DNA from: Anaeromyces robustus
Taxonomy: Eukaryota; Neocallimastigomycota; Neocallimastigomycetes; Neocallimastigales; Neocallimastigaceae
Length of the DNA: 22,500 nucleotides
Assembly (NCBI GenBank): GCA_002104895.1
Contig: MCFG01000301.1
Coordinates: forward strand, 30,001-52,500
Reading direction: 5' to 3'
Shown: in pieces, positions 1-11,169 of the stretch
Position numbering within the stretch: position 1 is the stretch's first letter
Layout: each line of letters starts with the position of its first letter
Notes under the pieces: generated by a model
Told to the model about the DNA's origin: nothing
The model's database searches: none
The model's input: only the letters and a program-made list of their open reading frames with translations
Translations under genes and position numbers: made by a program

Positions 1-755
1 CAGTTAATGGTTTAATATCATTATTAATTAATAAAGTTTGTATTACACTTTCCATTATAACAATAATTTGATAATTTTTTTTATTTTTATTTTTATTTTT
101 ATTTTTAGTATTATTAATTGTTTCGGTTATATCAGTTGATATCGTTATTTCTTCATCTTCTTCTTTTTCTTCTTTTTCTTCTTCTTTTTCCTCCTTTTCT
201 TTTTTTATTATCCCTTGTTCTTTCTCTTTTTCTTTTTCTTCAGCATTTTCTTTTTCCTGTTATATATATATAAACATAAATATATAATTATATAGATATT
301 TAATTTATTAATAAAAATTAGTTTTATTATTAAATAGTTGTTATATTATAAAATAATTATTATAAATATATATTTCTAAGTATATAAATCTTAATATCAT
401 AAAACAATTTTAATTTTAAAATTTTTATGAAATTTTTTTTTTTTTATCAATTAAAAAAAAAAAAAAAGAAAGAAAGATTCATATGAATAAAATATTAAAA
501 TATATGTATATATCATTCAATACATTTAATACTTAATAATACTATTTAAAAAAAAAATAACATAAAATAAAATGAATTTTTATCTGAAATTTTTTTAATT
601 TTAAAAATTTATAAATTTTAAAATGAAATGTATGTTATATACATTAAACAACAAAAATAATAATTATAATAATATTTCTCAAATATTATATTTTCATTGT
701 TATCCTTTTAATAAAAACTTTATTTGAAATTTAAAATATTTAATTGAAATCCAAC

Positions 756-787
<32 letters not shown>

Positions 788-994
788 AATAACTATGAAT
801 TCATTTATAAATATTATTATTCAATATACTTTTAATAATACAAGAGTTTTAGTAATTGGGTCAATTGTATAAAGATAACCTTCTAATGAACTGGTTTTGG
901 TAGTTTTAAAACTCGATAATAAATTAACTATTATGTATTTTCCGAGAATATCATTAATTTCTTTTAAAGTTATTGTTTTATATGGATATTCCAT
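1..994 (-). CDS. Gemin6-like Sm-fold protein (SMN complex candidate), partial
   Basis: Exon 1 is 830-994 (55 codons, from the ATG at 992-994). The intron is 257-829 (donor GTATATTG, acceptor AACAG, phase 0). Exon 2 runs from 256 off the left edge, so the C-terminus is missing. Exon 1 contains LEGYLYTIDP, followed by a hydrophobic strand, LVLL. This resembles the first half of the Sm-like domain of Gemin6, which reads GWVxTTDPVS...IVLV. Exon 2 starts with about 35 Glu/Lys-rich residues and an Asn/Lys stretch. It then resumes with IVIMESVIQTLL, similar to the Gemin6 strand GIMGHAVQTVE. In animals Gemin6 pairs with Gemin7 as an Sm-like dimer in the SMN complex that assembles spliceosomal snRNPs. 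The charged insert between the two half-domains is unusual, and the 573-nt intron is long for this genome. Another Lsm-like protein is possible; family assignment is moderate. Confidence 0.6.
759..786. repeat. Homopolymer A tract, 28 nt, in the Gemin6-like intron
   Basis: An A run inside the 573-nt intron (T on the transcript), 40-70 bases downstream of the donor. A second A tract of 25 nt lies at 2523-2547 in the spacer. Confidence 0.9.
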
Positions 995-2514
995 TTTGGT
1001 ATTTAATATATATATATATCTATATTTAAATATAAATTTTATTCTATTATGGTTTTAATTTTTAATTTTTAATTTTTTTTTCAATGAAAAAAAGAATTTA
1101 TAAAAAAATTAAAATATAATTAAAATATAACTATTATATTAAATTTATTTATTTTTTTCCAAAAGAAAAGAAGAAATGTATTCAATTGATTTATTAAAGT
1201 TCAAATGGTATGATATGATATGATATGAATATTAAATAATATAATATAATTATAAAAATTAAATGTAAAATTAATTATTCTTTTATATTTTTCTTCAAAA
1301 AATAAACTTTTTTGTAATAATATATATATCTAATTATTATTTATTATAAAAAAAAAATAAAATTTCAAATTTTTAAATGATTGTTTGAATTCAAAAGAAA
1401 TTAAATATCAATTATACAATAATATTAATTAAAAAATAAAATAAATATTTTTAAAATATTATTTTAATTATTTTAATTATTAAATTTTCTTTATTTAATC
1501 TAATTAAAAATAAATTAATTCTATAATTAATAATTAATATTTACAAGGGTTAGTGTTTTAAAAAATTCTTATGGGTTAAAAGGTTAAAAAAATAAAAGAT
1601 GGTTGTGACTGACCCATTTCACCGACTTAATATACAAAAATTTACTGGTGAAATAGGAAACCCCCATAAAAGATATATATCATATAAATATATATATTTT
1701 TAATTGTATCACTAAGTATTTATAGAAATTTATATTTATATATCATATATCATATATATATCATGTAGTAATTATAATATATATATATGTATTTCTTTTT
1801 ATCATTAATTATAATCAAGTACTTATAATTTTTAGAACAGAACAGAAGAGAACAGAAAATTAATAAAATTAGTTTACATTTTTATATTAATTTAATAAAA
1901 TTCTTATTAAATAAAAGAAGATTTTATAAGATCATATAATAATAATAATTAAAAAATAAAAAAAAGAAAATTAAATAAGTAATAAATAATGTTAATTATA
2001 ATCAAGAAATTAGTTTTTCAGTAAAGTAAGTAAAGTAGAAAGAAATAATTTTTTTTTTGCTTGAAGAACAATATAGTGAAAAATAAAATTTGATTAACTC
2101 CGACTTAAAATAACAAAGATAATATAAAAAAATTTTTTTTTTTATTTTATGTCAATATTTATAATATTATTATTCTTAATATTGGTTTAATTCTCTTCTA
2201 TAATTACATATTTATATAGATAAAGATAAAATATAATATAAATTATATCTTTATAATGTCATTTTGAAAAAAAAGAATAAAAATAAATGTTTTACAAAAA
2301 AAAATAAAAAAAGAAAAAATATATAAATGATTAAACTTATTTAAAATAAATCTTTATTTTTTTTTTTTTTAATTATAAATTAAATTTTAATTTAGTGACT
2401 ACAGATTATTTTATATAATAATTTATAATTAACATCTTTTTTTTTTTTAAATAATAATTAAATATTATAAATTAAAGTTTTAAACAAAAAAATTTTTTCT
2501 ATTAAATTCATAGC

Positions 2515-2547
<33 letters not shown>

Positions 2548-2923
2548 CAAATAATCAAATAACCAATTTAATTAAATTAATATAATATTAATAAAATAAA
2601 AAAAATAAAAAATTAAAAACTATAAACAATTATTAGTTATTATTAATATATTTATTTATTCAATTTGTATTTTTTTTTTTTTTTTTGATTATAGTAGAGA
2701 GAATATTTTTATTATATTGAATCATTGAAAGAAATATATAAATATAATTATTTGACAGAAAATAAATATATATATATTTTTGGAGAAAGTATAATAATAA
2801 GAAAAGAACGGTCATAAATTAATAGAAAAAAAAAGAAAGAAATAATAATAATAAAAAAAAAGAAAAAGAAAAAAAAAAAAGGTAAAAAAAAGGAAGAAAA
2901 AAAAACATAAAAAGGAAAAGAAA
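995..2923. other. Divergent intergenic spacer, 1.9 kb
   Basis: This spacer holds the start regions of both the Gemin6-like gene (minus) and ift54 (plus). I found no coding potential. It is nearly pure A/T, with a 25-A tract at 2523-2547, a T tract near 2670-2686 and a short (TGATA) pentamer run near 1207-1228. The exception is the GC-richer block at 1541-1670, listed separately. The last 100 bases before the ift54 ATG are almost all purine (A with scattered G), typical of a dictyostelid 5' leader, and the start context is AAAATGG. Confidence 0.8.
1541..1670. other. GC-richer island with nested inverted repeats
   Basis: About 130 bases stand out from the surrounding A/T desert. An outer inverted repeat pairs TTATGGG (1569-1575) with CCCATAA (1663-1669). 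Inside it, ATTTCACC (1616-1623) is the exact reverse complement of GGTGAAAT (1647-1654). A tandem GGTTAAAA doublet lies at 1575-1589. Both outer arms also match the core of the Dictyostelium upstream sequence element (DUSE, roughly WCCCAYAA) found before small-RNA genes: ACCCATAA on the minus strand, and CCCCATAA (first base off) on the plus strand. Whether this is a divergent regulatory site or a small structured RNA cannot be settled from sequence alone. Confidence 0.4.
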
Positions 2924-5900
2924 ATGGATGCAGTCATTCAAAAAACAATAAAAATTTTAAAAAAAACTGTAAAAAAAACTCCTTTAACTCCAAAACTTTT
3001 AGGTAAACCACCTTTTCGTTATCTTCATGATTTAATTTCTGAAATTATTAGAAATACTGGTTTTGCTAAAGATTTATATAATGATGAAGAAAAACAATCT
3101 ACTAATAAAGTATATATATATATATATTGATAACATTGATAATATGATAACATATAATTATAAAACTATTTATATAATATTTAAAAAAAATGGATATATA
3201 TATATAATATATAATAATAAAATTAATGGGATAAAGAATTTATATATATATATTTATAATGTGGAAATACTTTTTTTATTTATTTTAATTATTCTTATAT
3301 TATAATTGTTTTTTTTTATTAAAATCTATATTCTTCTATATAATATTTTTGTATATATTTATTTTATTTTTTTTTATAGGATAAAGAAGGAAAAATAAAT
3401 TATTTAAATAAAATGATAAATGTTGTTGGTAAGATGAATATATATTATTGATTAATCAATATTAATAATAAATATATATTTAATTTTATATATAATTTTT
3501 GTTATACTAAATTAATGAATTAATGAACTAAATATATACATACCTACATATATATATATTTTTTAATTCTTTATTTCTTATTTTCATATTATATTGCCTT
3601 ATTTATATAATATTACATACATATAAACATAAACAAATACATATACACATCATCACCATATCATATAACTTCTGTTGATACCTAAAAAAAAACATTTTCT
3701 TTATTATATCTTTTTTTTTTTTTTTTTTAAATATGATACGCAACGTATAATGACAAATATTTTTTATAAAATCAATAATCTATAATTTTTCAATGTGTAA
3801 AAATGAAAATATTGTAACAATAATCAATTATTCATCAAAATATATAATGGAATTAATTAATATATATATATATTATAATTATTTAAAATATCAACTAAAT
3901 AAAATGGATATTCTTTAATTTGATTAAACCAACATAAAAATGAAATTAAATAAATAAAATAAAATGAAAATCAAATAAATAAAATAATACATACATATAT
4001 ATGCATACATATATACATATGTATATATATATATCAATATTAATGATAATAATGATAATAATACTTATAATAATAGGTATTATTACTAATCAAACTTTAA
4101 AAGTTAATCCTTTAAAAGTTGTTGCTGGTATGGAACCAGATCAAACTAATATTTTCCTTCAATTATTAGGTGAAGTAGCTTTAACTAAAGTTGTAAGTTT
4201 TATATATATATATATTTAGTTTTTTTTTATAATATATATATATATATTTTAAATTTTATAATTTTTTATATTTATATAAAGATATATTATAATGAAAAAA
4301 AAAATTAAATATATTATCATTAAATATTATATAATATTTATATATATATTGCTTTATTTATTTATTTATTTGATTAATTATTATTATAATATATATGATA
4401 TGTATATAATAATTTGTGTATAAATCTTTTATTTTTATATATAGGAAGAATCAGATGATGTTGTAAAAAGAGTTTTATCAGGTGAAACAATGTAAGTTTT
4501 ATTAATATATATAAATCAATATCAAATATAAATATTATTATTATTATTATTATAATTTTTTTAAATTATATACATATTGAAATGTTAATATTGTATCTAT
4601 ATTTTTTTTTTAAAATGATTAAATAATTGATTATTTTAATAATTTATGAAATAATTATAGGAAAAGACCACAAAAACCAAGGTAAAAAATATATTTATAT
4701 ATTATTAGTTAATATTATATAAATATTTAGTTTTATTTTAATATATATATATATAAATATAATAATAAAAATTAATATTATATTAATAATCACCATCACC
4801 ATCATCATAATTTATATTATTATTATTATTATTCTATTTAGTGCAACTCAAAGAAAAACTTCAGAAGGAAAAATTCATGCATCAAGTAAATAAATAAAAT
4901 AACGATAATAATAAAGATAATAATAAATTCAGTTCTTTTTTTTTTTTTTGACTTAATATTTATATTATATTTTTTTTTCTATTATATATATATATATGTT
5001 TATTTATGTATATTATATATATATATTTATATATATTAAATTTATTTTTATAAAGATTCAAAATTATCAGATAGTAAAGAAAAATTATCTAAAGGATCTC
5101 AAAATCATTTAAATAAAGATGGTAGTAAAAGTAAAACATCTGTGGCTTCATCTAAACATACTTCAAGTAATAATATAAATACTCAAAAAAAAACTAGTGG
5201 TCAAACTCAAACTTCATCTAAAACTAATTTAGAAGGTCATACTTCTTCTCATCATAATTTAACTCAATCCAATTCTAATGTTAATAATACTAATAATAAT
5301 AATAATACTTCAACTACTTCTTCTTCTTCTCCTAAAAAAACTTCTTCTCATCATAGTAATACTAATGTTTCTTCTTCTTCTTCTAATGTAAATCAAAATA
5401 ATACTAATAATAATAATCATTCTGGTCATCAACGTAATATAAATGATGGTAATACAACAACAACAACCACAACAACTACATCAAATACTAATGCCATAAA
5501 TGGATCTAATAATAATAATAAAGAAGAAAAAGAATTGGAGGATTCTAAAAAAATTCAAAAAAATACTAATTCTAAAACTATAAATGATACAAATGATTCC
5601 AATTCCAATAATACTTCAAATAATAATACCATTAATAATAATAATAATGGGGATAATTTAAAAACAACTTCTAATGATTCTTCTAATAGTAGACCAAGAA
5701 CTCAATCTCAACCACAACCACAACAACAACAACAACAACAACAAGTTCAACAAAATCAATCTAGAGCTCATACCTCTAAATCTAATAATGGTGATGGAAA
5801 TGGAATAGCAAATAGTATTAATGAAAATATTCCAGAAGTTAATCCTGAAGATCAAATAGGTAAATAATAGCAAATAATAAATAATGAATAATAACTAATA

Positions 5901-7021
5901 ATGAATAATGAATAATGAATAATAAATAATAAATAATAAATAATAAATAATAAATAATAAATAATAAATAATAAATAATAATAAATAACAAATAGATAAA
6001 ATAATATATCAAAAAAAAAAAATTTTTTTTTTTTATATTAATTTTTTTTTTTTTATATTATATATAAGATATTGCTATTGAACAAGAAGCAGTTGTTTCC
6101 CATATAATTGCTAATAATCGATATCGTGAAAGACCAGCTAGTGCTCGTCCTCCTCCACCAAAACAACGTCATACTAATATTATTCAAGAATCTCCTGTTA
6201 AGTAAGTATATGAATATATATATATTTATTTAATATATAAATTATAATAATAATAATCATAATAATTTTTTTCTATTGTATTTAATTAATGAATTTTAAT
6301 TTCAAAAAATTTTTCTTTTAATTTTATTTTATTATATATATATATATATATTTTTTTTTTTTCTATAAAATTTTATAATAAAAGAGTTGCTACACCTATT
6401 GTTATTCAAGAAACTTCTCAACAACAAGATGAAGAAGAAGAAAATGAATACTTAATTATTAATCAAGATAATCAAGATAATTTCAATAAACCTACTTTAA
6501 CTCATGATGATAATAAAGAAAATGATCAATATGGTATAAATAAATAATATATATATATATATATTATATAATATTTATTTATTAATAAGATAATTTTTGA
6601 ATATATTAATTAATACTTTTTTTTTTTCTTTCTCTATTATATTATATATTTAACATAATAATAATAATAATAATATGAATCAATTATTAATTATTAATTT
6701 GATTAAGGTGGTCTTGTTCAACATATTTTAAATACAAAAAAGGATTTAGAAGGTAGTGAATCCAATGATAAAGATTCATTAAAATTATCAAAGAATGAAA
6801 ATGAATCAAAAGATATGATACATGCTAAAAAAGATGTAATTATTATTATTATTATATATAAATATATATTTTAATTAATAAATTATTATTATTATTATTA
6901 TTATTATTATTTTTTTTATTTTTATATTTTTGATGTTTTAGATTATTTATTTGAAAATATATTATTAACAAACAAATAATATATATATATTATTTATTAT
7001 TTATTAATCTATATTTATTTA

Positions 7022-7090
<69 letters not shown>

Positions 7091-7271
7091 TGAAACATAT
7101 AGATAAATTCATTAAGAGAATCTATACAATTTCTATGTAGAAATACAAATCCATTAGGTAAAACAATGGATTATATTCAAGAAGATTTTGATAGTATGAC
7201 TAAAGAATTGGAAAGTTGGAAATCAGAATCAGTTAAATATAATGAAATGTTAAAAACCGAATTAGAGTAAG

Positions 7272-7305
<34 letters not shown>

Positions 7306-7733
7306 CATTAATAATATTATATTGTTATATTATGAATTATTTAAAAATAATCTCATAATAAAAAATAAATTTAATAAAAATTGATAAATATATATATATA
7401 TTATTTTGTATTATTCGTATATTCTTATAATATATTATAATTATAAATTTTTTCATTACAGAATTACTGAAGAAACTTTAAAACCATTACAAGATCAACT
7501 TAGAGAAGTAGAACAAAATATTGCTGAAGAGGTAATATATTATTATATATTTTAAAATATATATGTTAAGTATTTATTATTAATGTTTCTATATTTTTGA
7601 ACTTTTTTTTTTTTTTATTTTCATCTTATTATTTTTATAGCTTGAAAGAATAAATTCTCAAAATGCTACTATAATAAGAAATAAAGAAAAAATTGATAAA
7701 TTATTACAAAGTATTGTTCATCCAATACGTTAA
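2924..7733 (+). CDS. ift54: IFT54 / TRAF3IP1 (MIP-T3, DYF-11) homologue, 13 exons, 667 aa
   Basis: Exons: 2924-3109, 3380-3428, 4077-4192, 4445-4491, 4661-4681, 4842-4885, 5056-5859, 6069-6201, 6385-6533, 6708-6835, 7103-7266, 7462-7531, 7641-7733. They sum to 2004 nt. Residues 1 to about 140 match the N-terminal calponin-homology-like, tubulin-binding domain of IFT54: PPFRYLHDLISEIIRNTGF, then VVAGMEPDQTN, then VKRVLSGE. Residues about 155-422 are a Ser/Asn/Thr-rich low-complexity linker with a Gln run near 372-389. ERPASARPPPP (443-453) and GGLVQHIL (517-524) are family motifs. The C-terminal part (about 555-667) is the conserved coiled coil, with LGKTMDYIQEDFDSM, which in animals carries the IFT20-binding segment. 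Length is close to the human protein (about 690 aa). In ciliates, algae and animals IFT54 is an IFT-B subunit and microtubule binder. Dictyostelids lack cilia, so a cytoplasmic microtubule role is inferred. Confidence 0.93.
5876..5990. repeat. Degenerate heptamer tandem repeat (TAAATAA)n in ift54 intron 7
   Basis: Immediately after the donor of exon 7, the intron runs as TAA/TGA-rich units. These settle into a regular 7-nt TAAATAA repeat from about 5920. A 7-nt period containing TAA puts stops in every frame. Confidence 0.75.
7022..7085. repeat. (TAA)n microsatellite, about 21 copies, ift54 intron 10
   Basis: A pure AAT/TAA trinucleotide run about 64 nt long lies just upstream of the acceptor of exon 11 (7103). 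Trinucleotide repeats are common in this genome. Here the run is intronic and not translated. Confidence 0.9.
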
Positions 7734-8442
7734 TAGGAAAAAAATATTAATAATAAAAATGAATGATAAGTAAAAAAAAAATTATAATTATAAAATAATT
7801 TATAAACCGAAGAAAAAAAATAATAATAATAAATACCTTTTTTAATAATAAAAATTTTATAAAACAATTTTTATTATTATTAAAAAAATAAATAATAATA
7901 AATTTAAAAAAAAAATATATATATATATATATGCATATATATTATTTTAATATTTTTGTAAAAAATAATACATTTATTTAAATAAGATTTTTTGTTATTA
8001 TATGAATAAAATTATTTATACAAATTAAAATATATGTAAAATTTTTGGTCATATATAGTATATATATAAATTAATACTTTGCTTTTTTTTTTAATTTTTT
8101 TTTTTTTTTGGTTTAAAAATTTTATTTATACATTTTAATATATGTTACATCCATTTTTATTAAAATAATTTTTTATAATTAATTAAATTATTAAATAAAA
8201 TTAGTTTGATCAAATTTAAGAAAAAAAAAAAAAATTTTTTTATTTTTTTTTATTATAAAAGAATTTAGATATCATTTATATAATTAATTGCTGTTTTCAA
8301 TTTAAATTAAAAAGTATGGAAATTTCAAAATATTTATTATATTATTTATTATTTTTATATGTTTTTATAATAAACAAATAATAATATGTTTTTTTTTTAA
8401 CAAATATTTAAATTAATAAGATAATATATAATTTTAAAAATA
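7734..8442. other. Tandem spacer between ift54 and dcps
   Basis: About 700 bases of A/T sequence hold the ift54 3' end, with many possible AATAAA signals, and the dcps promoter. T tracts lie near 8082-8109 and an A tract at 8221-8234. No ORF or structured element was seen. Confidence 0.8.
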
Positions 8443-9200
8443 ATGTCAGAAACTGAATTTCAAAATCAAGACGAAATTCCAAATTTAAAAGATTTCATTT
8501 TTGAAAGATTATTGAGTGAAGGTAATTAATATCGTATAAATTAATAATAATAAATAAAAAATAAATATATAAAAAATTATATTTTTTAAAATAAATAAAT
8601 AAATATATATATATAATTTTTTTTATCTTATTATTAATATATTAATAATATATAATAATAATAATATATATATGTACTTTTTTTTATTATATTTTTTTAA
8701 AAAAATAATAATTATATTTTTAATTTTTACACAAATATATATAATACATTTCAATGAAATTTTATTAATATTTATAAATATCCATTATTTGATAAATAAA
8801 TAATAATAATAATTAAAAAAATTATTAATAATAAAAAATAAAAGATATTAAGGCTCATCGTGTTTTTTTACTTGGAAAATTTAAAAATGATAATGAAAAT
8901 CCTGCCATTTTAAAATTAGAAAAAACTCATTTTACTAAAGAAAATCTTAATAATATTAATAGTTATTTAGAAAAGGAAACTATTTTAGATCATAATGATA
9001 TTTATACTTGGTTAACTTCTAATATTTCTGGAACTTTTAAGGATCCTCAACTTCGAATTCAAATTATATATCCTGCTACTCTTTTACATATTAAAAAATA
9101 TTCAGAACAACCACGTGTTATTATTAATGAAACTCCTGAACAATATAAAAATGTTGTAGTACCTTATATAGAAAGTTTACCACCTGAAAGAACAGCTGTA

Positions 9201-9232
<32 letters not shown>

Positions 9233-9982
9233 AATTATAGTATATTATATACAATATTTTAATTCATAAGATATATAAGTATCAATAATTATCATTTATT
9301 TTCTATAAATAGAAAAATTAATAATAATACTAATATAATATTTTATTTATTATTTTTTTTTAATAAAAAAAAAATATATATATATATATAATGACTTGTT
9401 ATATTTTATTTAGTGGGTAGAAAATATTCTTGAAGGAAGACAAGAAGCTGATAGTTTAATTTTTAATGATAAAGATCCAGAAACTGGTTTTATTATAGTA
9501 CCAGATAGGTAAAAATATGAATATTATATTATATATCTATATAATATAATTTAATATATAATATAATAATAGACTTGATGATTTTAACAATTATTATACA
9601 TATTTTATATTATAATTAATATTAATTATTATGAAATAATAATAATAATAATAAAAAATAGTAAATGGGATAGAACTTTAAATACATTATATGTTCAATG
9701 TATTGTTCGTAAAAGAGGTATTCGTTCAGTAAGAGATTTAAGAAGAAAACATTTACCTTTACTTAAAAAAGTTTATGAAACTGCTATATCTCTTGTTCCA
9801 AAAGTTTATTCTACTGAAACAGAAAAAATTACAGCAGATCAATTAAAAATTTATTTCCATTATCAACCTTCATATTGTATTTATTAATTTTATTTTATTT
9901 TATTTAATATTTAATTAATTTAATTATGTATAATAAATACTATATTATATTTATTAATAATTATATATTTATTTATTTATTA

Positions 9983-10013
<31 letters not shown>

Positions 10014-10267
10014 TTCAATTTTTAGATCATTTACATATTCATATAACTCATATAAATGTAGAAGGTGTAGGATTGTATTTAAGAGATGTTATAGATAATA
10101 TTACAATGGATGATGAATTTTATGCTAAAAAAACTATAACTTATCAATTGGGAAAGAATCATATTCTTTATTCATTATTTGAAAAAGCAAAAGAAGATTA
10201 TAAAAGAACATTATCTGATGAAAATAAAAGTGAAGAAAATCAAACTAAAAAAGCAAAATTAGAATAA
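8443..10267 (+). CDS. dcps: Scavenger mRNA decapping enzyme DcpS (m7GpppX diphosphatase), 5 exons, 327 aa
   Basis: Exons: 8443-8521, 8845-9197, 9414-9508, 9662-9876, 10026-10267. They sum to 984 nt. The enzyme hydrolyses the m7GpppN cap left after 3'-to-5' mRNA decay. Residues 1 to about 125 correspond to the N-terminal swapped-dimer domain; IYPAT in exon 2 matches the family VYPAT. The cap-binding residues are present: W145 in WVENIL (human W175), E155 (E185), and D175/K177 in VPDSKWD (D205/K207). GIRSVRDL and HLPLLKK follow. The histidine triad is YHLHIHIT, with H249, H251 and H253. Intron 4 (9877-10025) falls one residue before the triad, splitting Y248. The C-terminus ends in a Lys/Glu-rich tail (TKKAKLE), possibly a nuclear-localisation signal as proposed for other DcpS proteins. 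Length is close to the human enzyme (337 aa). The open frame running back to 9926 is intron read-through. Confidence 0.96.
9198..9231. repeat. (ATT)n microsatellite at the start of dcps intron 2
   Basis: After the donor GTAATT the intron begins with about ten ATT units. The donor itself seems to have grown from the repeat edge. The same pattern (GTAAT followed by ATT/AAT repeats) occurs at ift54 exon 10 (6836) and ccdc130 exon 8 (18298, minus). Confidence 0.8.
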
Positions 10268-11169
10268 ATAGAAAATAAACTATAATATATTTTTAAATAA
10301 AAAAAAATTTTTTTTATTTTTAGTTGATTTGAATTATAATTTTTATCTTTTATTTTGTATATTATATATATAATTAATAAATTAATTTTAAATAAATAAA
10401 TGAATAAATGAATTTAATAAATAAATGAATAAATGAATTTAATAAATAAATGAATAAATGAATTTAATAAATAAGTGAATAAATTTAATAAATAAGTGAA
10501 TAAATGAATTTAATAAATAAATGAATAAATAAATTTATTCAATTGGTTAGATTAAATAATATAAACTAATATAATATTATTATATGTTTCATCCACTCTT
10601 AGTTTAAATAATAAAAAAATTTTTTAATAATATAAATATTTTTTTTTAATATTTTTTTTTTTTTTAAAAAAAAAAGAAAATTTAAATAAAAAAAATTTAA
10701 ATATTTAAATAAAGAAAAAAAGATAAAAAAAGTAAATTGTAATTATTATTATACATTGTTTTATAGAATCCTAAAAAGAATTGAGAAATAAAGAATATAT
10801 CAATTTATATATATGTATTATTTTTCCCTCATTATATTAATATATATTATATTTAACATTAATAATTGAATTTCTATCCATTACATGAACATTAAATAGG
10901 AAAAAAAAAAAAAAATTTCTTTTTATATTTAAGTTTTCAAAATCATTTTACTGTATCAAAAGAAAAGAAAAGAAAAAAAAAAACATTATATATAAAAGAT
11001 TAATTTTAATTTATAAAGTAAAGTAAAGAGATAAAGGAACTTTTTCAGTTTGACAAAAAAATATTCATACATAATCAATAATTATTTAAATTAAGATTTA
11101 ATACATAATCAATTTCCTTTTTTTTTTCTTATATCATTAAATCATAATAAAAAAAAGAAGAAATTTAAA
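10268..11169. other. Tandem spacer between dcps and the FAM133-like gene
   Basis: About 900 bases of A/T sequence. It carries a 25-nt minisatellite (listed separately). Toward the next gene there are purine runs such as AAAAGAAAAG near 10960-10980 and a pyrimidine tract near 11112-11129. No coding or RNA gene signal was seen. Confidence 0.8.
10388..10541. repeat. 25-nt minisatellite, about six copies
   Basis: The unit is close to TTTAATAAATAAATGAATAA plus ATGAA. The first three copies are near-identical, one inner copy is shortened, and two carry a T-to-G-linked change giving AAGTGAA. It lies about 120 bases past the dcps stop, in the 3' flanking region. Each unit is itself built of AAAT tetramers. 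Confidence 0.85.

Noticed and set aside
1380-1735. Small-RNA gene driven by the DUSE-like boxes at 1569-1576 (minus) or 1662-1669 (plus)
   Set aside because: The sequence about 60 bases downstream of each box is almost pure A/T, with no snRNA or snoRNA box motifs. A transcript there is not supported, although the island itself is kept as a finding.
3063-3305. Open frame rich in Ile/Tyr/Asn overlapping ift54 exon 1 and intron 1
   Set aside because: It is a shifted frame through exon 1 and A/T intron sequence; the ift54 frame explains the conserved residues.
9926-10025. Upstream part of the 9926-10267 open frame (YYYYYYYYY run)
   Set aside because: It is the (ATT)n tract of dcps intron 4. Only 10026 onward is coding, joined to exon 4 by a split Tyr codon.
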